Source: Verrucomicrobiales bacterium (lineage in GTDB: Bacteria; Verrucomicrobiota; Verrucomicrobiia; Verrucomicrobiales; DEV007). From it: 35,818 bases of DNA. Of the stretch, positions 21,954-30,707 are shown piece by piece. The first letter of the stretch is position 1. The number at the start of each line of letters is the position of its first letter. Made by a program: the position numbers and the translations under genes. The DNA lies in assembly GCA_024638765.1 (NCBI GenBank), contig JAHEJT010000035.1:1-35818 (forward strand). The letters run 5' to 3'. The notes beneath the pieces are model-generated. The model was not told where the DNA came from. It made no database searches and saw only the letters and a program-made list of their open reading frames with translations.

Positions 21954-23297
21954 TTAGCGCAAGAGATTGTCGTAAAGCCGCAGGCGCGGCAGAGAGCGCT
22001 TGGGCTCGGGCAGCTCGGACTCGGAGAGGGCAGAGAGCGCGGCCCTCGTCGCGGTGGCATTTTCCGCGTCGCGGACAGATTGAATCAGCGAGCTCGGAAT
22101 GCTTTGGTTCCGGCGGTTGGCCTGCGCCCACGCGAGCAGGGCCCGGTTTTTTCCCGATGCGGAATCGTCCAGGTAGGACACGACTGCGGGAATGTGCGTC
22201 GCGCTGACCAGTAATGGACTGCTGACCGTGTCCAGGTAACGCCGTGCCATCTGGTCCAGCGCATCGACCATTGCGATCCCGCCCTCCATTTCGGCGGGCG
22301 GCCTTCCGGCGGAAGGGACGGCGCCCAGGATCCTCAGCAACTGTCCGCTGCTCAGACGACTGGCGACAGTTTTGACATAGTCCACGGTATCCTCATTCAG
22401 GACGAAGATCAGCGGTGGGATTGCAGATGGATTCCTTTCGAGAGTGTCGACTGACTGGAGAAAAGCGATGCGGGCATCGATCTCCGCATCCGTGATGCGG
22501 TTGCCGGACGCACTCCCGTCCAATTGCCGGGTCAGGCCGCGCAAGTACCGGTAACGGAGCCAGAGCGGGTGATCCCGGTCGAATTCGTTGATCCGCACCA
22601 GCGCTGCGAGTTCCGCGCCTTTCTCAACGACTTGGCCCGGCCCGAAACCGGGATCCACAGTGAACAGCCCTGCGTGACTGAAATAGGCGTCGGCGATAAT
22701 CGCCTGGGCGCGCAAGGCGCTCACTTCCGGTCCGTATTTCCGCTCCGTGGGCACCATGAAGAAGCCCGGTTCGTCGAGGGTGCGCACCAGGAGCAGGGCA
22801 TCGTCGATCGTCGCGCCGATCCGGCCGGAGCGCGTGTAATCTTTGTCGATCTTATCCAGGAAGTATCGCGTGATCTCCCGCGCGAGCTCGGCTTGCGCAT
22901 GAGAAACGGCTTCGGGATTCAACGCGCGGCGATTCGTCCGCGCGCGTTCACGCCAGAATGGAATCCTTTTTTCGATGATGTTGGTGAAATCCGTCTCGTC
23001 GCGATAGCGCGCGCCGTCCATGTGCTGGGCGACGTGCGCCAGCTTCACGGTTTCGGGATCGAAACCGTCCGGTCGCAGCAGGATGTATTTCCAGGGGACC
23101 GGTTGTCCGTAACGCTCGCGCAGGAGGACTTCACTGCGCCGGTAAGCCTGGAAGAGCTGGTAGGATTTTGGGTTCCTTTGGAACGACGGGATCGGCCCCG
23201 CTTCCGCCGCGAAATCCCACGGTCCGCCGGCCGCAATGGCTAACAAAACGATTGCCGACGATAGTCGAGCGCCTCGAATGGTGGACAGGGTCATCAT
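21954..23297 (-). CDS. secreted protein of unknown function, 447 residues
   Basis: A signal peptide is visible (LSSAIVLLAIAAGGPWDFA, cleavage near AAEA). The mature part is mostly helical and charged with no family that I recognise. Notable stretches are SYQLFQAYRRSEVLLRERYG near the start, RIGATIDDALLLVRTLDEPG with YGPEVSALRAQAIIADAYFS in the middle, and AALSALSESELPEPKRSLPR near the end. No Cys, HExxH, GxSxG or sulfatase motif. It lies 145 bp downstream of a sulfatase on the same strand and could be in one transcription unit with it. Periplasmic or surface location is likely. The first two codons are both ATG, so the start is 23297 or 23294. Confidence 0.75.
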   Translation of the reverse strand: MMTLSTIRGARLSSAIVLLAIAAGGPWDFAAEAGPIPSFQRNPKSYQLFQAYRRSEVLLRERYGQPVPWKYILLRPDGFDPETVKLAHVAQHMDGARYRDETDFTNIIEKRIPFWRERARTNRRALNPEAVSHAQAELAREITRYFLDKIDKDYTRSGRIGATIDDALLLVRTLDEPGFFMVPTERKYGPEVSALRAQAIIADAYFSHAGLFTVDPGFGPGQVVEKGAELAALVRINEFDRDHPLWLRYRYLRGLTRQLDGSASGNRITDAEIDARIAFLQSVDTLERNPSAIPPLIFVLNEDTVDYVKTVASRLSSGQLLRILGAVPSAGRPPAEMEGGIAMVDALDQMARRYLDTVSSPLLVSATHIPAVVSYLDDSASGKNRALLAWAQANRRNQSIPSSLIQSVRDAENATATRAALSALSESELPEPKRSLPRLRLYDNLLR

Positions 23298-23442
23298 GGC
23301 GTGACGTTGCGCCCTTGCGCCGGGTCTGCAACGAGAGTGCGGTGGAGAGAAGATCTACAATATCCACCCGGCGAGCGAGGCGGATCAAGCAAATTGGCGC
23401 CCGAAAGGGATCGCGATAGGGAAATCACCCCGTCTAAGCGAC

Positions 23443-25008
23443 CTATTTCTTTTTCTTCTTCTTTTCGGCGCGGGTGGCAGCGGGAGGCGGTTCGAGTCCG
23501 TCGTCCGGCTGATCCCAGAGGCGGTAAGGATCGTGCAGCCCGCGCATCTGGGCGAGGAGAAGGGCCTCCATTTCCTTCAATTTTGCGGCATGCGCGGGAT
23601 CTTCGGCGAGGTTGATTTGGTTCTTCTTCGGTTTCCTGCCCGTCAATGTCACGACAGCCGGATCGTGGTGTTCCCGGATAAATTCCTCGGGATTCTGCGC
23701 GAGATTGAATAGTTGGGTCTCCCGCACCGTGCCGTCCATGACGTCGTACTTGATAAGTTTCCAATCACCCCGCTTGACGCAGCGCATGCCGGGCTTGGTG
23801 CCGCCGCAGTAGACGCCGTAAAGGACGTCGCGCACGGTTTCCTGCTTTCCTTTGAGGACCGGCACAAAGCTGATGCCCTCGCTGGTCTCGGGGCGATCGA
23901 TCCCGGCGAGGTCGCAGAGGGTGCTGAGGGTGTCGAGCAGGTAAATGTTTCCCAGGGCCCGCGTGCCCGGCGCGATCCCGGGTCCCTTGACGATGAACGG
24001 CACGCGCCAGGTGTGTTCGTAGAGATTTTGCTTACCCTGCAACCCGTGCCGTCCGATGGCCATCCCGTGGTCTGAGGTATAGAAGATGTAAGTGTTGTCC
24101 AGCTCGCCCATGGCTTCGAGCTTCTCGAGGACGCGTCCGATCTGGATGTCGATGTTCTCGCTGCAGGCGAACTCCCGGCCCAGTTCGTTGCGAATGGTGC
24201 GCTCATCGCGTTTTTTCCAGACACCGCTCACCGCCACTTCATCGCGCAGATCCGGATGCCCGTGGTGGAAGGGGTGTGCCGGCAGGTAATTGACCGGCAG
24301 TTTGGGCTGCTTCGGGTGAGACGGAGGCGGGATTTCTTTATCGGTGTGATTGGTCGCGCCGTACTTGGCGAGCAGCTCCGGTTTGCCGTCGCGCGTGTCG
24401 TGCGGATGCGAGAACCCGTAGTAGATGAGGAAAGGATCGGTGTCCTTGGCCGCCTCGCGCGCGGCGAGATAGTCCAGGACCTGTTGGCCGTGCCACGCGC
24501 TCCCGGTCTCATCGGTCCCGCCGCGTTTGCCCGCGTCGCGCCGCACCGTGAACTTCTCGTTGGCGGCCTCGTAACTGTTGCCGGTCTTGCAGGTGCGCAT
24601 GGTGTCGTACCCGGCGCGATTGAAGACGGCCGGCAGGGTGTACTCAGGGAGATCGGGCGGCACCATCTCGGGGTTACCGACGTGGGGGTTGAAACTCCGG
24701 CCCCGCTTGTCGGGGATGTGCCAGACGCTCCGGCCGGACATCACCATGTGGCGCGAGGGCGTGCAGACGCCGCCGGTCCAGGCGCCCATGTGATGCGCGC
24801 CATCCAGGATCATCCCCTCGGCTGCGAGACGATCAATGTGCGGGGTGTCCAGGGGCGATTCCGGATTGTAAATCCGCAGGTCGAGAGGCGATTGGTCGTC
24901 GACGATAATAAATAGAATGTTGGGCCGCTCCGCGGCGTTCGAAGGGCTGCAAACGGTGAGAAACGCAATAATGATGAGAGGGAGATGGATAAATTTGATG
25001 GGGTTCAT
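23443..25008 (-). CDS. secreted sulfatase (S1 family)
   Basis: 521 residues from ATG 25008 (MNPIKFIHLPLIIIAF), which gives a proper signal peptide ending near SNAAE; the longer start at 25077 would bury it. Metal ligands VDDQ at ~36-39, formylglycine motif CTPSR with Cys82 in GGVCTPSRHMVMSGRSVWHI, and TSDHGMAIGRHGLQGKQ at ~311-327. These are the features of a formylglycine-dependent hydrolase of sulfate esters. The enzyme probably removes sulfate from a polysaccharide outside the cytoplasm; the target position cannot be read from sequence. The C-terminus ends in a run of lysines (EKKKKKKK) that may not be functional. Needs a maturase from elsewhere. Confidence 0.9.
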   Translation of the reverse strand: MNPIKFIHLPLIIIAFLTVCSPSNAAERPNILFIIVDDQSPLDLRIYNPESPLDTPHIDRLAAEGMILDGAHHMGAWTGGVCTPSRHMVMSGRSVWHIPDKRGRSFNPHVGNPEMVPPDLPEYTLPAVFNRAGYDTMRTCKTGNSYEAANEKFTVRRDAGKRGGTDETGSAWHGQQVLDYLAAREAAKDTDPFLIYYGFSHPHDTRDGKPELLAKYGATNHTDKEIPPPSHPKQPKLPVNYLPAHPFHHGHPDLRDEVAVSGVWKKRDERTIRNELGREFACSENIDIQIGRVLEKLEAMGELDNTYIFYTSDHGMAIGRHGLQGKQNLYEHTWRVPFIVKGPGIAPGTRALGNIYLLDTLSTLCDLAGIDRPETSEGISFVPVLKGKQETVRDVLYGVYCGGTKPGMRCVKRGDWKLIKYDVMDGTVRETQLFNLAQNPEEFIREHHDPAVVTLTGRKPKKNQINLAEDPAHAAKLKEMEALLLAQMRGLHDPYRLWDQPDDGLEPPPAATRAEKKKKKK

Positions 25009-25210
25009 GACTTTCGTGAGGCCATGGAGCACATACTCCGGTGAAGGAGGAGCTTGAGTGCGCCGGCGTGCCGGCACAAGAGAATATCTTCCGCCTCGAA
25101 AGTGCCGGTAAGGAAGCCGTGGCGACTCGAGGGTGACGGCCGGCGGGAGTTACAGAAGGGATCAGGAGAGGAGAAGTGGGCGGGGTTAGATCGGGTAATT
25201 TCCCCGGCGC

Positions 25211-26416
25211 TTATTGTCTCCCAAGCAATTTTCGATCCCGGCGGGAGAACTTGAGTCCTTTTTGCTCCTTGGTGTCTTGCGAAACTTTCACGGGCGGTTT
25301 CGGTTTCTGCATGTTGGCAGACGGACGAGAGACGGCGGCGGTGACGGTGGCCGTGGAGCTATCCCGGCTCAGGGCCGTGGAAGCAAAGAGGGTGTTTCCA
25401 AAGCCAGGCAGCTTTGTTACGGCGACCGGCGCCGGCGGATCGGGCGCGGCGCGCGGCGCTGCGGGCGCGGGGTAAGACACTGGGACGTAACTGGAGGCGA
25501 ATGACCAGGCGGCCGAAGCCACGGTTGCCGGCGGGGCCGGGGATGCCGGCCGGCTGACATCCGGCTCGAAGACGGGCATGTCCTCCCTCGACAACGACAC
25601 GAGCGCCGCTTCGCCATCGCGGCGTTGATGCAGTCCGCCGAGACTGCGTGCACTCCACAAGCGTTTCATGGTCTTGATCTGCACCGTGATGGCTTCCAGC
25701 TTCCATTGGACGTCGCGTTTCGAGCGCAGGATAGTTGCTATGTTGCGCATCTCGTGCCGCCGGACTCCACTGGTTGAGACTCCGCGATTCATAACGAGAC
25801 TCACCAGGGCGGCTTGCGCGTCCGGCGGCAACGCTTCGACCCCCGGGAATGCAGCCTTGGTCATTGCGACTGCCCCAGGCAGGCTGCGGCGATAGAATAC
25901 CTGTTTCGCTTTTGCCAAAGAAATTTCAATATGGCGGACGCGAGGCAATGCGGAACGGGCGCGACTCCGAGTCAGACCGGCCACCTTGGCGAGGGCGTTG
26001 ACCGAGGAGTTGGAAAGATAGGGCGACCAGTCGCGCCGGATTTCTTCGCTGGTGTGGTATCCGAGATCGTATCCGATTCCAATGGTGATACCACTGTCGG
26101 CACCGGGGACGCTGGGGCGCCGGAGGTGGGAGTCATAATAATTTTCGGAAGAAGTTTCGAACTCGATGATGGCTTCAACGCCGCGTTGCGAAAGTCCGTG
26201 CCGCGCAGCCAAATAGGAACTACGAGGACCCAGGTAAGAAACTTCGAGAGGAATGGTTGCCGGGGCGCAGCGATCTTCCGATTCCCCGCAACGACCATTG
26301 GCGCTGTTTCCGCTTAGAATTGTCGCGACCAAGAGTGCGCTCTTAAATCCCAGGAAACGCGCGCCGAATGTGACGCGGAAGGCCGTGAAGTTTCGGAGGG
26401 AGCACGATGGGTTCAT
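25211..26416 (-). CDS. exported lysozyme-like (GH24-related) protein with Pro/Ala-rich tail
   Basis: 401 residues. An N-terminal hydrophobic stretch (FLGFKSALLVATILSG) suggests export. Residues ~72-245 follow the phage-lysozyme pattern: GVEAIIEFETSSENYYDSHL with Glu ~87 in the place of the catalytic FEG glutamate, then SGITIGIGYDLGYHTSEE (equivalent of TIGYGHT), later AQAALVSLVMNRGVSTSG, the typical helix. This fits cleavage of peptidoglycan glycan strands. The tail (~280-375) is rich in Pro, Ala and Val and probably disordered, then basic (FSRRDRKLLGRQ). It may be a cell-wall remodelling enzyme or a secreted antibacterial; no immunity gene is obvious. It lies between two sulfatases on the same strand but has its own strong promoter. 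Confidence 0.7.
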   Translation of the reverse strand: MNPSCSLRNFTAFRVTFGARFLGFKSALLVATILSGNSANGRCGESEDRCAPATIPLEVSYLGPRSSYLAARHGLSQRGVEAIIEFETSSENYYDSHLRRPSVPGADSGITIGIGYDLGYHTSEEIRRDWSPYLSNSSVNALAKVAGLTRSRARSALPRVRHIEISLAKAKQVFYRRSLPGAVAMTKAAFPGVEALPPDAQAALVSLVMNRGVSTSGVRRHEMRNIATILRSKRDVQWKLEAITVQIKTMKRLWSARSLGGLHQRRDGEAALVSLSREDMPVFEPDVSRPASPAPPATVASAAWSFASSYVPVSYPAPAAPRAAPDPPAPVAVTKLPGFGNTLFASTALSRDSSTATVTAAVSRPSANMQKPKPPVKVSQDTKEQKGLKFSRRDRKLLGRQ

Positions 26417-26656
26417 GGCTTCGGTGTCGCGCTCGGTTCTGAAAAAGGGTTGGTGTGTGGGCTATGGCGCGGTGTGCGGGGAACGGGTGCCCGGGGCGGA
26501 AGGGGCCCGGCGGGCAAGCCTTTCCAGCGAGCAGGCCGGAAGCGTGGGGGAGCCGGGCGCTGGAGGAAGCTGGGATGGGCGGTTTTCAGGGGGGACAGTC
26601 GGATTCAGCCCCGAAATCCCGGAAAAAGCCCGTTAGATCCTATTGTAATTATAATA

Positions 26657-26684
26657 ATTATAATAGTTATAAAGGGCTTGTCAA
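26657..26684 (-). promoter_or_regulatory. near-perfect sigma70 promoter for lysozyme-like gene
   Basis: Minus strand TTGACA (26684-26679), 16-nt gap, TATAAT (26662-26657); both boxes match the consensus exactly. A long AT-rich patch with further TATAAT copies surrounds it. The predicted leader to the ATG at 26416 is about 235 nt. The rest of 26417-26813 shows no gene. Confidence 0.75.
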
Positions 26685-26751
26685 TGGATTCCCCGGGGTT
26701 TTTGGTCCCGGATCTCCCATGGTCCCGTCAAATCTTCCGAGCCCGGAACGG

Positions 26752-26782
26752 GAGCGCGGGCCTTTATCCGGCACGCCCGCTC
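26752..26782 (-). terminator. hairpin after sulfatase gene
   Basis: GAGCGCGGGC and GCCCGCTC can pair (8 bp, 2-nt bulge, 13-nt loop) downstream of the sulfatase that ends at 26814. No T tract follows, so confidence is low. Confidence 0.3.
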
Positions 26783-26799
26783 CGACGGCGTCTGCCCCA

Positions 26800-26817
26800 C
26801 TAGGCGCGTCCGCCTAG
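26800..26817. terminator. hairpin overlapping sulfatase stop codon
   Basis: CTAGGCG-4 nt-CGCCTAG is a perfect 7-bp stem that includes the TAG stop (26816-26814) of the sulfatase. With the stem at 26752-26782 it may form a double terminator. Confidence 0.35.
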
Positions 26818-28598
26818 AGCCGGTTCAAGATCAACAAGCGCACGTCAACGGCTTGATCCCCCGGGATCTTGGACGATCGCAGCGTCAATTCGCCGCGAGT
26901 CCTGGAATCAAATTCGATGGTGCCGAGGGTCATTGCTTTCCAGTCACGCACATACGATTCACTGCCGCGATTGGGAGTGCGATCCTCTTTCATGCCGTAG
27001 AGCGGCGGGTCGTGGGCCTCGGTGATTTTCTTTTTGAGTTGCGCTTCGCCCAGGCTCAGTTCGATCACGCAGCCGACGTCGGCGGGCGCGACACTGTGGT
27101 AAAGCACGACTTCATAAGCGCCCGGCCGGCTGATTTCCACGTCCCAGGTGATTTTGTCGTCGGGCGATTTCATATTCGTGAAATAAGAGCAGTTCGGCGC
27201 CTTGGCGCTCCGCAAAGTGTTGCCGTGCGCGACGCCGTCGCGCGCCGGCAGATGAGTGATCTCGTTGTGCCCCACTGGAAAGGGGCGATCGTCGGGATGG
27301 GCCTGGTCCGCAATCTCCTTCTGGAACTTGGTGGCCACGGCCTGGAGTTTCTTCACGACTCCCGGCTGTTCGGCAGCGACGTCGTTGTCCTGGCGGGGAT
27401 CGTCTTTGAGATCGAAGAGCGCCCCCGCGGCGTCAAGGCGATAGCGCTGATTGCGGACGCTGACACCGGAACCCTTCCGTTTTTTTCCAAAAGAAGGCCG
27501 GTAAGAAATAATGGGTCGGCCCGGCCAGTCAGGAGCGGCTCCTTCGAGCAAAGGACGAATGGAAAGCCCGTCGAGCGGCTTTTCACTGATGAGAGGAATT
27601 CCGGCGAGATCGGCGAGGGTGGGGAGAAGATCGATAGCCCCGGCGATCTGCGGCACCCGACGGCCGGCAGGAATGTGACCGGGCCAGCGAATCAGGAAAG
27701 GCACGCGGAGACCGCCTTCGTCGATGGAGCCCTTGCGGCCCTTCATTTCGCCGTTCCAGCGATAGCCGTTGGGACCGTTATCGGAGAAATAAATCACAAT
27801 GGTGTCTTCGGCCAGGCTCAGTTGATCGAGCTTTTTTAAGACGCGGCCGACGTTCCAGTCGATGTTCTCGCACATCGCGAGCGCTGCGCGCAGGTGCGGC
27901 ATGTCTTCGAGTGAGGGATCGCGATGATGCATCTCGAGGGGCCGTTCCGCGAACTTCTCGAAAAACTTGTCGGGGACCTGCATGGGAGAGTGCGGGATGT
28001 TGTAAGGCAGGTAACAGAAGAAGGGGTCGTCCTTGTGCTTCTCAATAAATTCGATCGCCTTATTGGTGAGATCATCGGTGATATATCCTTTGCCCCGGGT
28101 GATTTCGCCATTGTGCTCGAGCATGGGATCGAAATAATTTCCCCAGTGCCCGGATGTGAACCCGTAATAGTCATCGAAGCCGCAGGCGTTGGGGTGGTAA
28201 GGATGTTGTGAGCCGTTGTGCCACTTGCCGAAGGCAGCGGTCGCGTACCCGGCTTTTTTGAACGTATCGGCCACGGTGATTTCGTCGCTGTTAAGCCGCT
28301 CCTGTCCGGTGCTGACCCCGCGGACACCGGTGCGCGCGTAATAACGGCCGGTGAGAAACTCGGCCCGGGTGGGGGCGCAGACCGAGCACACAAAAAAGCG
28401 GTCGAAGAGGGCGCCATCAGCGGCCAGGGAATCAATGTTCGGGGTGGAGAGATTGGTGTTGCCGTGGATGCTCAAGTCGCCCCAGCCCTGGTCGTCGGCG
28501 AGAAAGATGACGACGTTCGGCTTTTTGGCGGCGGTAGCCGTTGCCAGCGTCAGGAGGCTGCAGAAAAGAGGGAAGAGGAAGGGGCGAGATAGGTGCAT
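26814..28598 (-). CDS. secreted sulfatase with C-terminal beta-sandwich
   Basis: 594 residues. Signal peptide LFPLFCSLLTLATATAA. Metal ligands ADDQ (34-37), formylglycine motif CAPTR with Cys74 in VCSVCAPTRAEFLTGRYYA, GKWH (124-127), and YFSDNGPNG with D273/N274, which complete the calcium site. The catalytic part resembles arylsulfatase A-type S1 enzymes. After ~440 it continues with an extra module (NCSYFTNMKSPDDKITWDVEI, SRPGAYEVVLYHSVAPADVG, GELTLRSSKIPGDQAVDVRL) that looks like a carbohydrate-binding-type beta-sandwich, as in several marine sulfatases. It probably acts outside the cytoplasm. Divergent from the next sulfatase with 196 bp between the start codons, which may share a regulatory region; no clear promoter pair could be assigned there. 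Confidence 0.92.
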   Translation of the reverse strand: MHLSRPFLFPLFCSLLTLATATAAKKPNVVIFLADDQGWGDLSIHGNTNLSTPNIDSLAADGALFDRFFVCSVCAPTRAEFLTGRYYARTGVRGVSTGQERLNSDEITVADTFKKAGYATAAFGKWHNGSQHPYHPNACGFDDYYGFTSGHWGNYFDPMLEHNGEITRGKGYITDDLTNKAIEFIEKHKDDPFFCYLPYNIPHSPMQVPDKFFEKFAERPLEMHHRDPSLEDMPHLRAALAMCENIDWNVGRVLKKLDQLSLAEDTIVIYFSDNGPNGYRWNGEMKGRKGSIDEGGLRVPFLIRWPGHIPAGRRVPQIAGAIDLLPTLADLAGIPLISEKPLDGLSIRPLLEGAAPDWPGRPIISYRPSFGKKRKGSGVSVRNQRYRLDAAGALFDLKDDPRQDNDVAAEQPGVVKKLQAVATKFQKEIADQAHPDDRPFPVGHNEITHLPARDGVAHGNTLRSAKAPNCSYFTNMKSPDDKITWDVEISRPGAYEVVLYHSVAPADVGCVIELSLGEAQLKKKITEAHDPPLYGMKEDRTPNRGSESYVRDWKAMTLGTIEFDSRTRGELTLRSSKIPGDQAVDVRLLILNRL

Positions 28599-28794
28599 GA
28601 GATTGAATAGATTGATTGGGCCTTTTCTTTGAGTCTAGCTAAAGATAAAGATGTGGAAAGCGCCCAATTTCTTTCGGAATAAGTAATGAGGCGAGCCTGC
28701 GGGCCCTTCCCGGTTGTAACAACGACGACTGGCCCGCGCACAGGAAGCAAGAATCCAGATTGATGTTCTCTCTCCCAACCCTCAGATCTTCAAC

Positions 28795-30228
28795 ATGAAA
28801 ACCGTCGTCACCATCCTGGCATCCGCTTGCCTCCTGGGCTTGTCCTCATGGCTGCGGGCCGAGGACCGGCCCCATATTATCCTCGTGATGACGGATGATC
28901 AGGGCTGGGGGCAAACCGGGTATTATGGTCATCCGCATCTCAAGACTCCGAATCTTGACGCCATGGCGGCGCACGGTCTTCGTTTCGATCGCTTTTACGC
29001 CGGCGCGTCCAATTGTTCGCCGACGCGCGCCACGGTGTTGACCGGGCGCAGCAACGATCGCACCGGAGTGCATGATCACGGGTTCCCGCTTCGACTCCAG
29101 GAAAAGACGGTGGCCCGGGCTCTGCGCGACGCCGGATACTCCACGGCGCATTTCGGCAAATGGCATCTCAACGGATTGCGCGGTCCCGGCGTGCCGATTT
29201 TTTCGGACGATACCCATAGCCCCGGCGCGTTTGGATTCGATACCTGGCTCTCGGCCACCAACTTCATCGATCGCGATCCGCTGTTGAGCCGGCTGGGAGA
29301 TTTCGAACAGTTCCAGGGCGATTCCTCCGAAATTGCGGTGGACGAAGCGCTCAAGTTTATTCGCGGCAATAAAGACGGCGACCAGCCTCTCTTCGTAGTG
29401 ATCTGGTTCGGTTCACCGCATTCACCGATGATCGCAGGCGAAGAAGACCTGGCGCCTTTTGCGGAGTTACCCGAGGGTCACCAGCATCACCTGGGCGAAC
29501 TCGTTGCCATGGATCGCAGCATCGGCGCGCTGCGCGCCGGGTTGCGCCAAGCGGGCATCGCCGAAAACACGTTGCTCTGGTTCAACAGCGACAACGGGGG
29601 ACTCCCGGGATACGGAAGGGAAACGGTGGGCGGATTGCGAGGCAACAAGAACGAGATCTACGAGGGCGGCCTCCGGGTGCCCGGAATTATCGAGTGGCCC
29701 GCCGTGATTAACGCGCCCCGCGTCACGCAGTATCCCGCGGGCACCGTGGACATCTTCCCGACGCTCGCCGAGGTGGCCGGGCTCCCGGCTTCCTCCATGC
29801 TCCAGCCGCAGGATGGCGTCAGCCTGCGCCGGCTCTTTGAGAAAGAGATTGGACCGCGCGAAAAACCGCTGCTATTCCGGCACCGCGAGCGCGGGGTCAT
29901 CATCGATAACCAATACAAATTGCTCGCCCAGAAAGGGGGCTTCGAGCTTTACGACCTGGAGGCCGATCCCAATGAGACCGAGGATCTTTTTGCGTCGAAG
30001 CCCGAACTCGGCGCCCGCCTCAAGAAGAAATATCTCATGTGGAATGCGACCGTCGACGCCAGCGTGGCCGGGAAAGATTATCCCGAGGGGCAGGTCGATC
30101 CGGACCAGCCCGAGCGCCGGTTCTGGAGAGACGACCCGGTCTATGCCGAATACGCCGAAGCCTGGATCAAGATGACGACCCCGCCGAAGAGGGAGCGGCC
30201 GAAGAAGGGGCGGCTTCGCCGCCGTTAA
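28795..30228 (+). CDS. secreted sulfatase (S1 family)
   Basis: 477 residues. Signal peptide MKTVVTILASACLLGLSS with cleavage near LRAED. Metal ligands TDDQ (33-36) in VMTDDQGWGQTGYYG, formylglycine motif CSPTR with Cys74 in ASNCSPTRATVLTGRSNDRT, GKWH (121-124), and FNSDNGGLPGYG with D266/N267. The compact N-terminal architecture is that of arylsulfatase-like S1 enzymes. There is no extra C-terminal module, but the last residues (KRERPKKGRLRRR) are very basic and the final RLRRR-stop is encoded by an intergenic repeat (30211-30229). Substrate unknown; likely periplasmic or secreted. Confidence 0.92.
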   Translation: MKTVVTILASACLLGLSSWLRAEDRPHIILVMTDDQGWGQTGYYGHPHLKTPNLDAMAAHGLRFDRFYAGASNCSPTRATVLTGRSNDRTGVHDHGFPLRLQEKTVARALRDAGYSTAHFGKWHLNGLRGPGVPIFSDDTHSPGAFGFDTWLSATNFIDRDPLLSRLGDFEQFQGDSSEIAVDEALKFIRGNKDGDQPLFVVIWFGSPHSPMIAGEEDLAPFAELPEGHQHHLGELVAMDRSIGALRAGLRQAGIAENTLLWFNSDNGGLPGYGRETVGGLRGNKNEIYEGGLRVPGIIEWPAVINAPRVTQYPAGTVDIFPTLAEVAGLPASSMLQPQDGVSLRRLFEKEIGPREKPLLFRHRERGVIIDNQYKLLAQKGGFELYDLEADPNETEDLFASKPELGARLKKKYLMWNATVDASVAGKDYPEGQVDPDQPERRFWRDDPVYAEYAEAWIKMTTPPKRERPKKGRLRRR

Positions 30229-30229
30229 T
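30211..30229 (+). repeat. 19-bp repeat supplying a sulfatase stop codon, copy 1
   Basis: CGGCTTCGCCGCCGTTAAT, identical to 30560-30578. Its first 18 bases encode R-L-R-R-R-stop of the sulfatase. GGCTTCGCC is itself a GGC-TTC-GCC hairpin. Confidence 0.85.
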
Positions 30230-30309
30230 GGTTATAAGTTATTAGTTAGTAGGGAGACCGGATTCTGAGCGCAGCGAAGTCCCGATGACAATCGGGAGAT
30301 GCTACGCTT

Positions 30310-30526
30310 GTCATCCCGAGCAAAGTCGAGGGATCTCACGCGTAACCGAGTGGTAACTGTTGCGTTGTCGTGTGCGTACTCTTGCAAGGTTGTCGCTCTC
30401 AGTATTCGTTGCCAGGGCTCTTGCGCCCAGCCTTGAAGATCGATAGCTTGGCACGATGCGTGAGCAATTGTGTCGAACGGGTGCCGTAAATGGGGAGAGA
30501 GATCCCTCGACTGCGCTCGGGATGAC
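30310..30526. repeat. paired inverted-repeat element B (217 bp)
   Basis: Left arm GTCATCCCGAGCAAAGTCG with GAGGGATCTC, right arm is its inverse (GAGATCCCTC, then GACTGCGCTCGGGATGAC); about 30 nt of each end are complementary. The two arms frame about 155 bp that contain no gene. A hairpin TCCCGAT-GACA-ATCGGGA (30280-30297) sits just before it. Together with the 19-bp repeats it fills the 479-bp gap 30229-30707. Confidence 0.85.
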
Positions 30527-30559
30527 ACATTAGGGTGTCGGGGGACAAGTCGTGGGGGC

Positions 30560-30578
30560 CGGCTTCGCCGCCGTTAAT
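30560..30578 (+). repeat. 19-bp repeat, copy 2
   Basis: Exact copy of 30211-30229, 349 bp downstream, on the far side of paired element B. Confidence 0.85.
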
Positions 30579-30581
30579 TAT

Positions 30582-30596
30582 CCCCGCTTCGCGGGG
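30582..30596 (+). terminator. short G+C-rich hairpin
   Basis: CCCCGC-TTC-GCGGGG, a 6-bp stem, followed at a distance by GTTTTGT. It may be a weak terminator for the upstream sulfatase or part of the repeat cluster. Confidence 0.3.
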
Positions 30597-30707
30597 CTCT
30601 GCGTTTTGTCTTCGCCAACATACCAAGCGCTAACGCGCCGGCAGTGTTATTAGTGAATCGTTAATAGAGAGACGGGAGGCTGAGATCTGAGAACGGGAAC
30701 TGCTTCC

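Noticed and set aside
25211..26416. Toxin-immunity pair built on the lysozyme-like protein
   Set aside because: No small adjacent immunity-like gene; the neighbouring genes are sulfatases and the intergenic space is non-coding.
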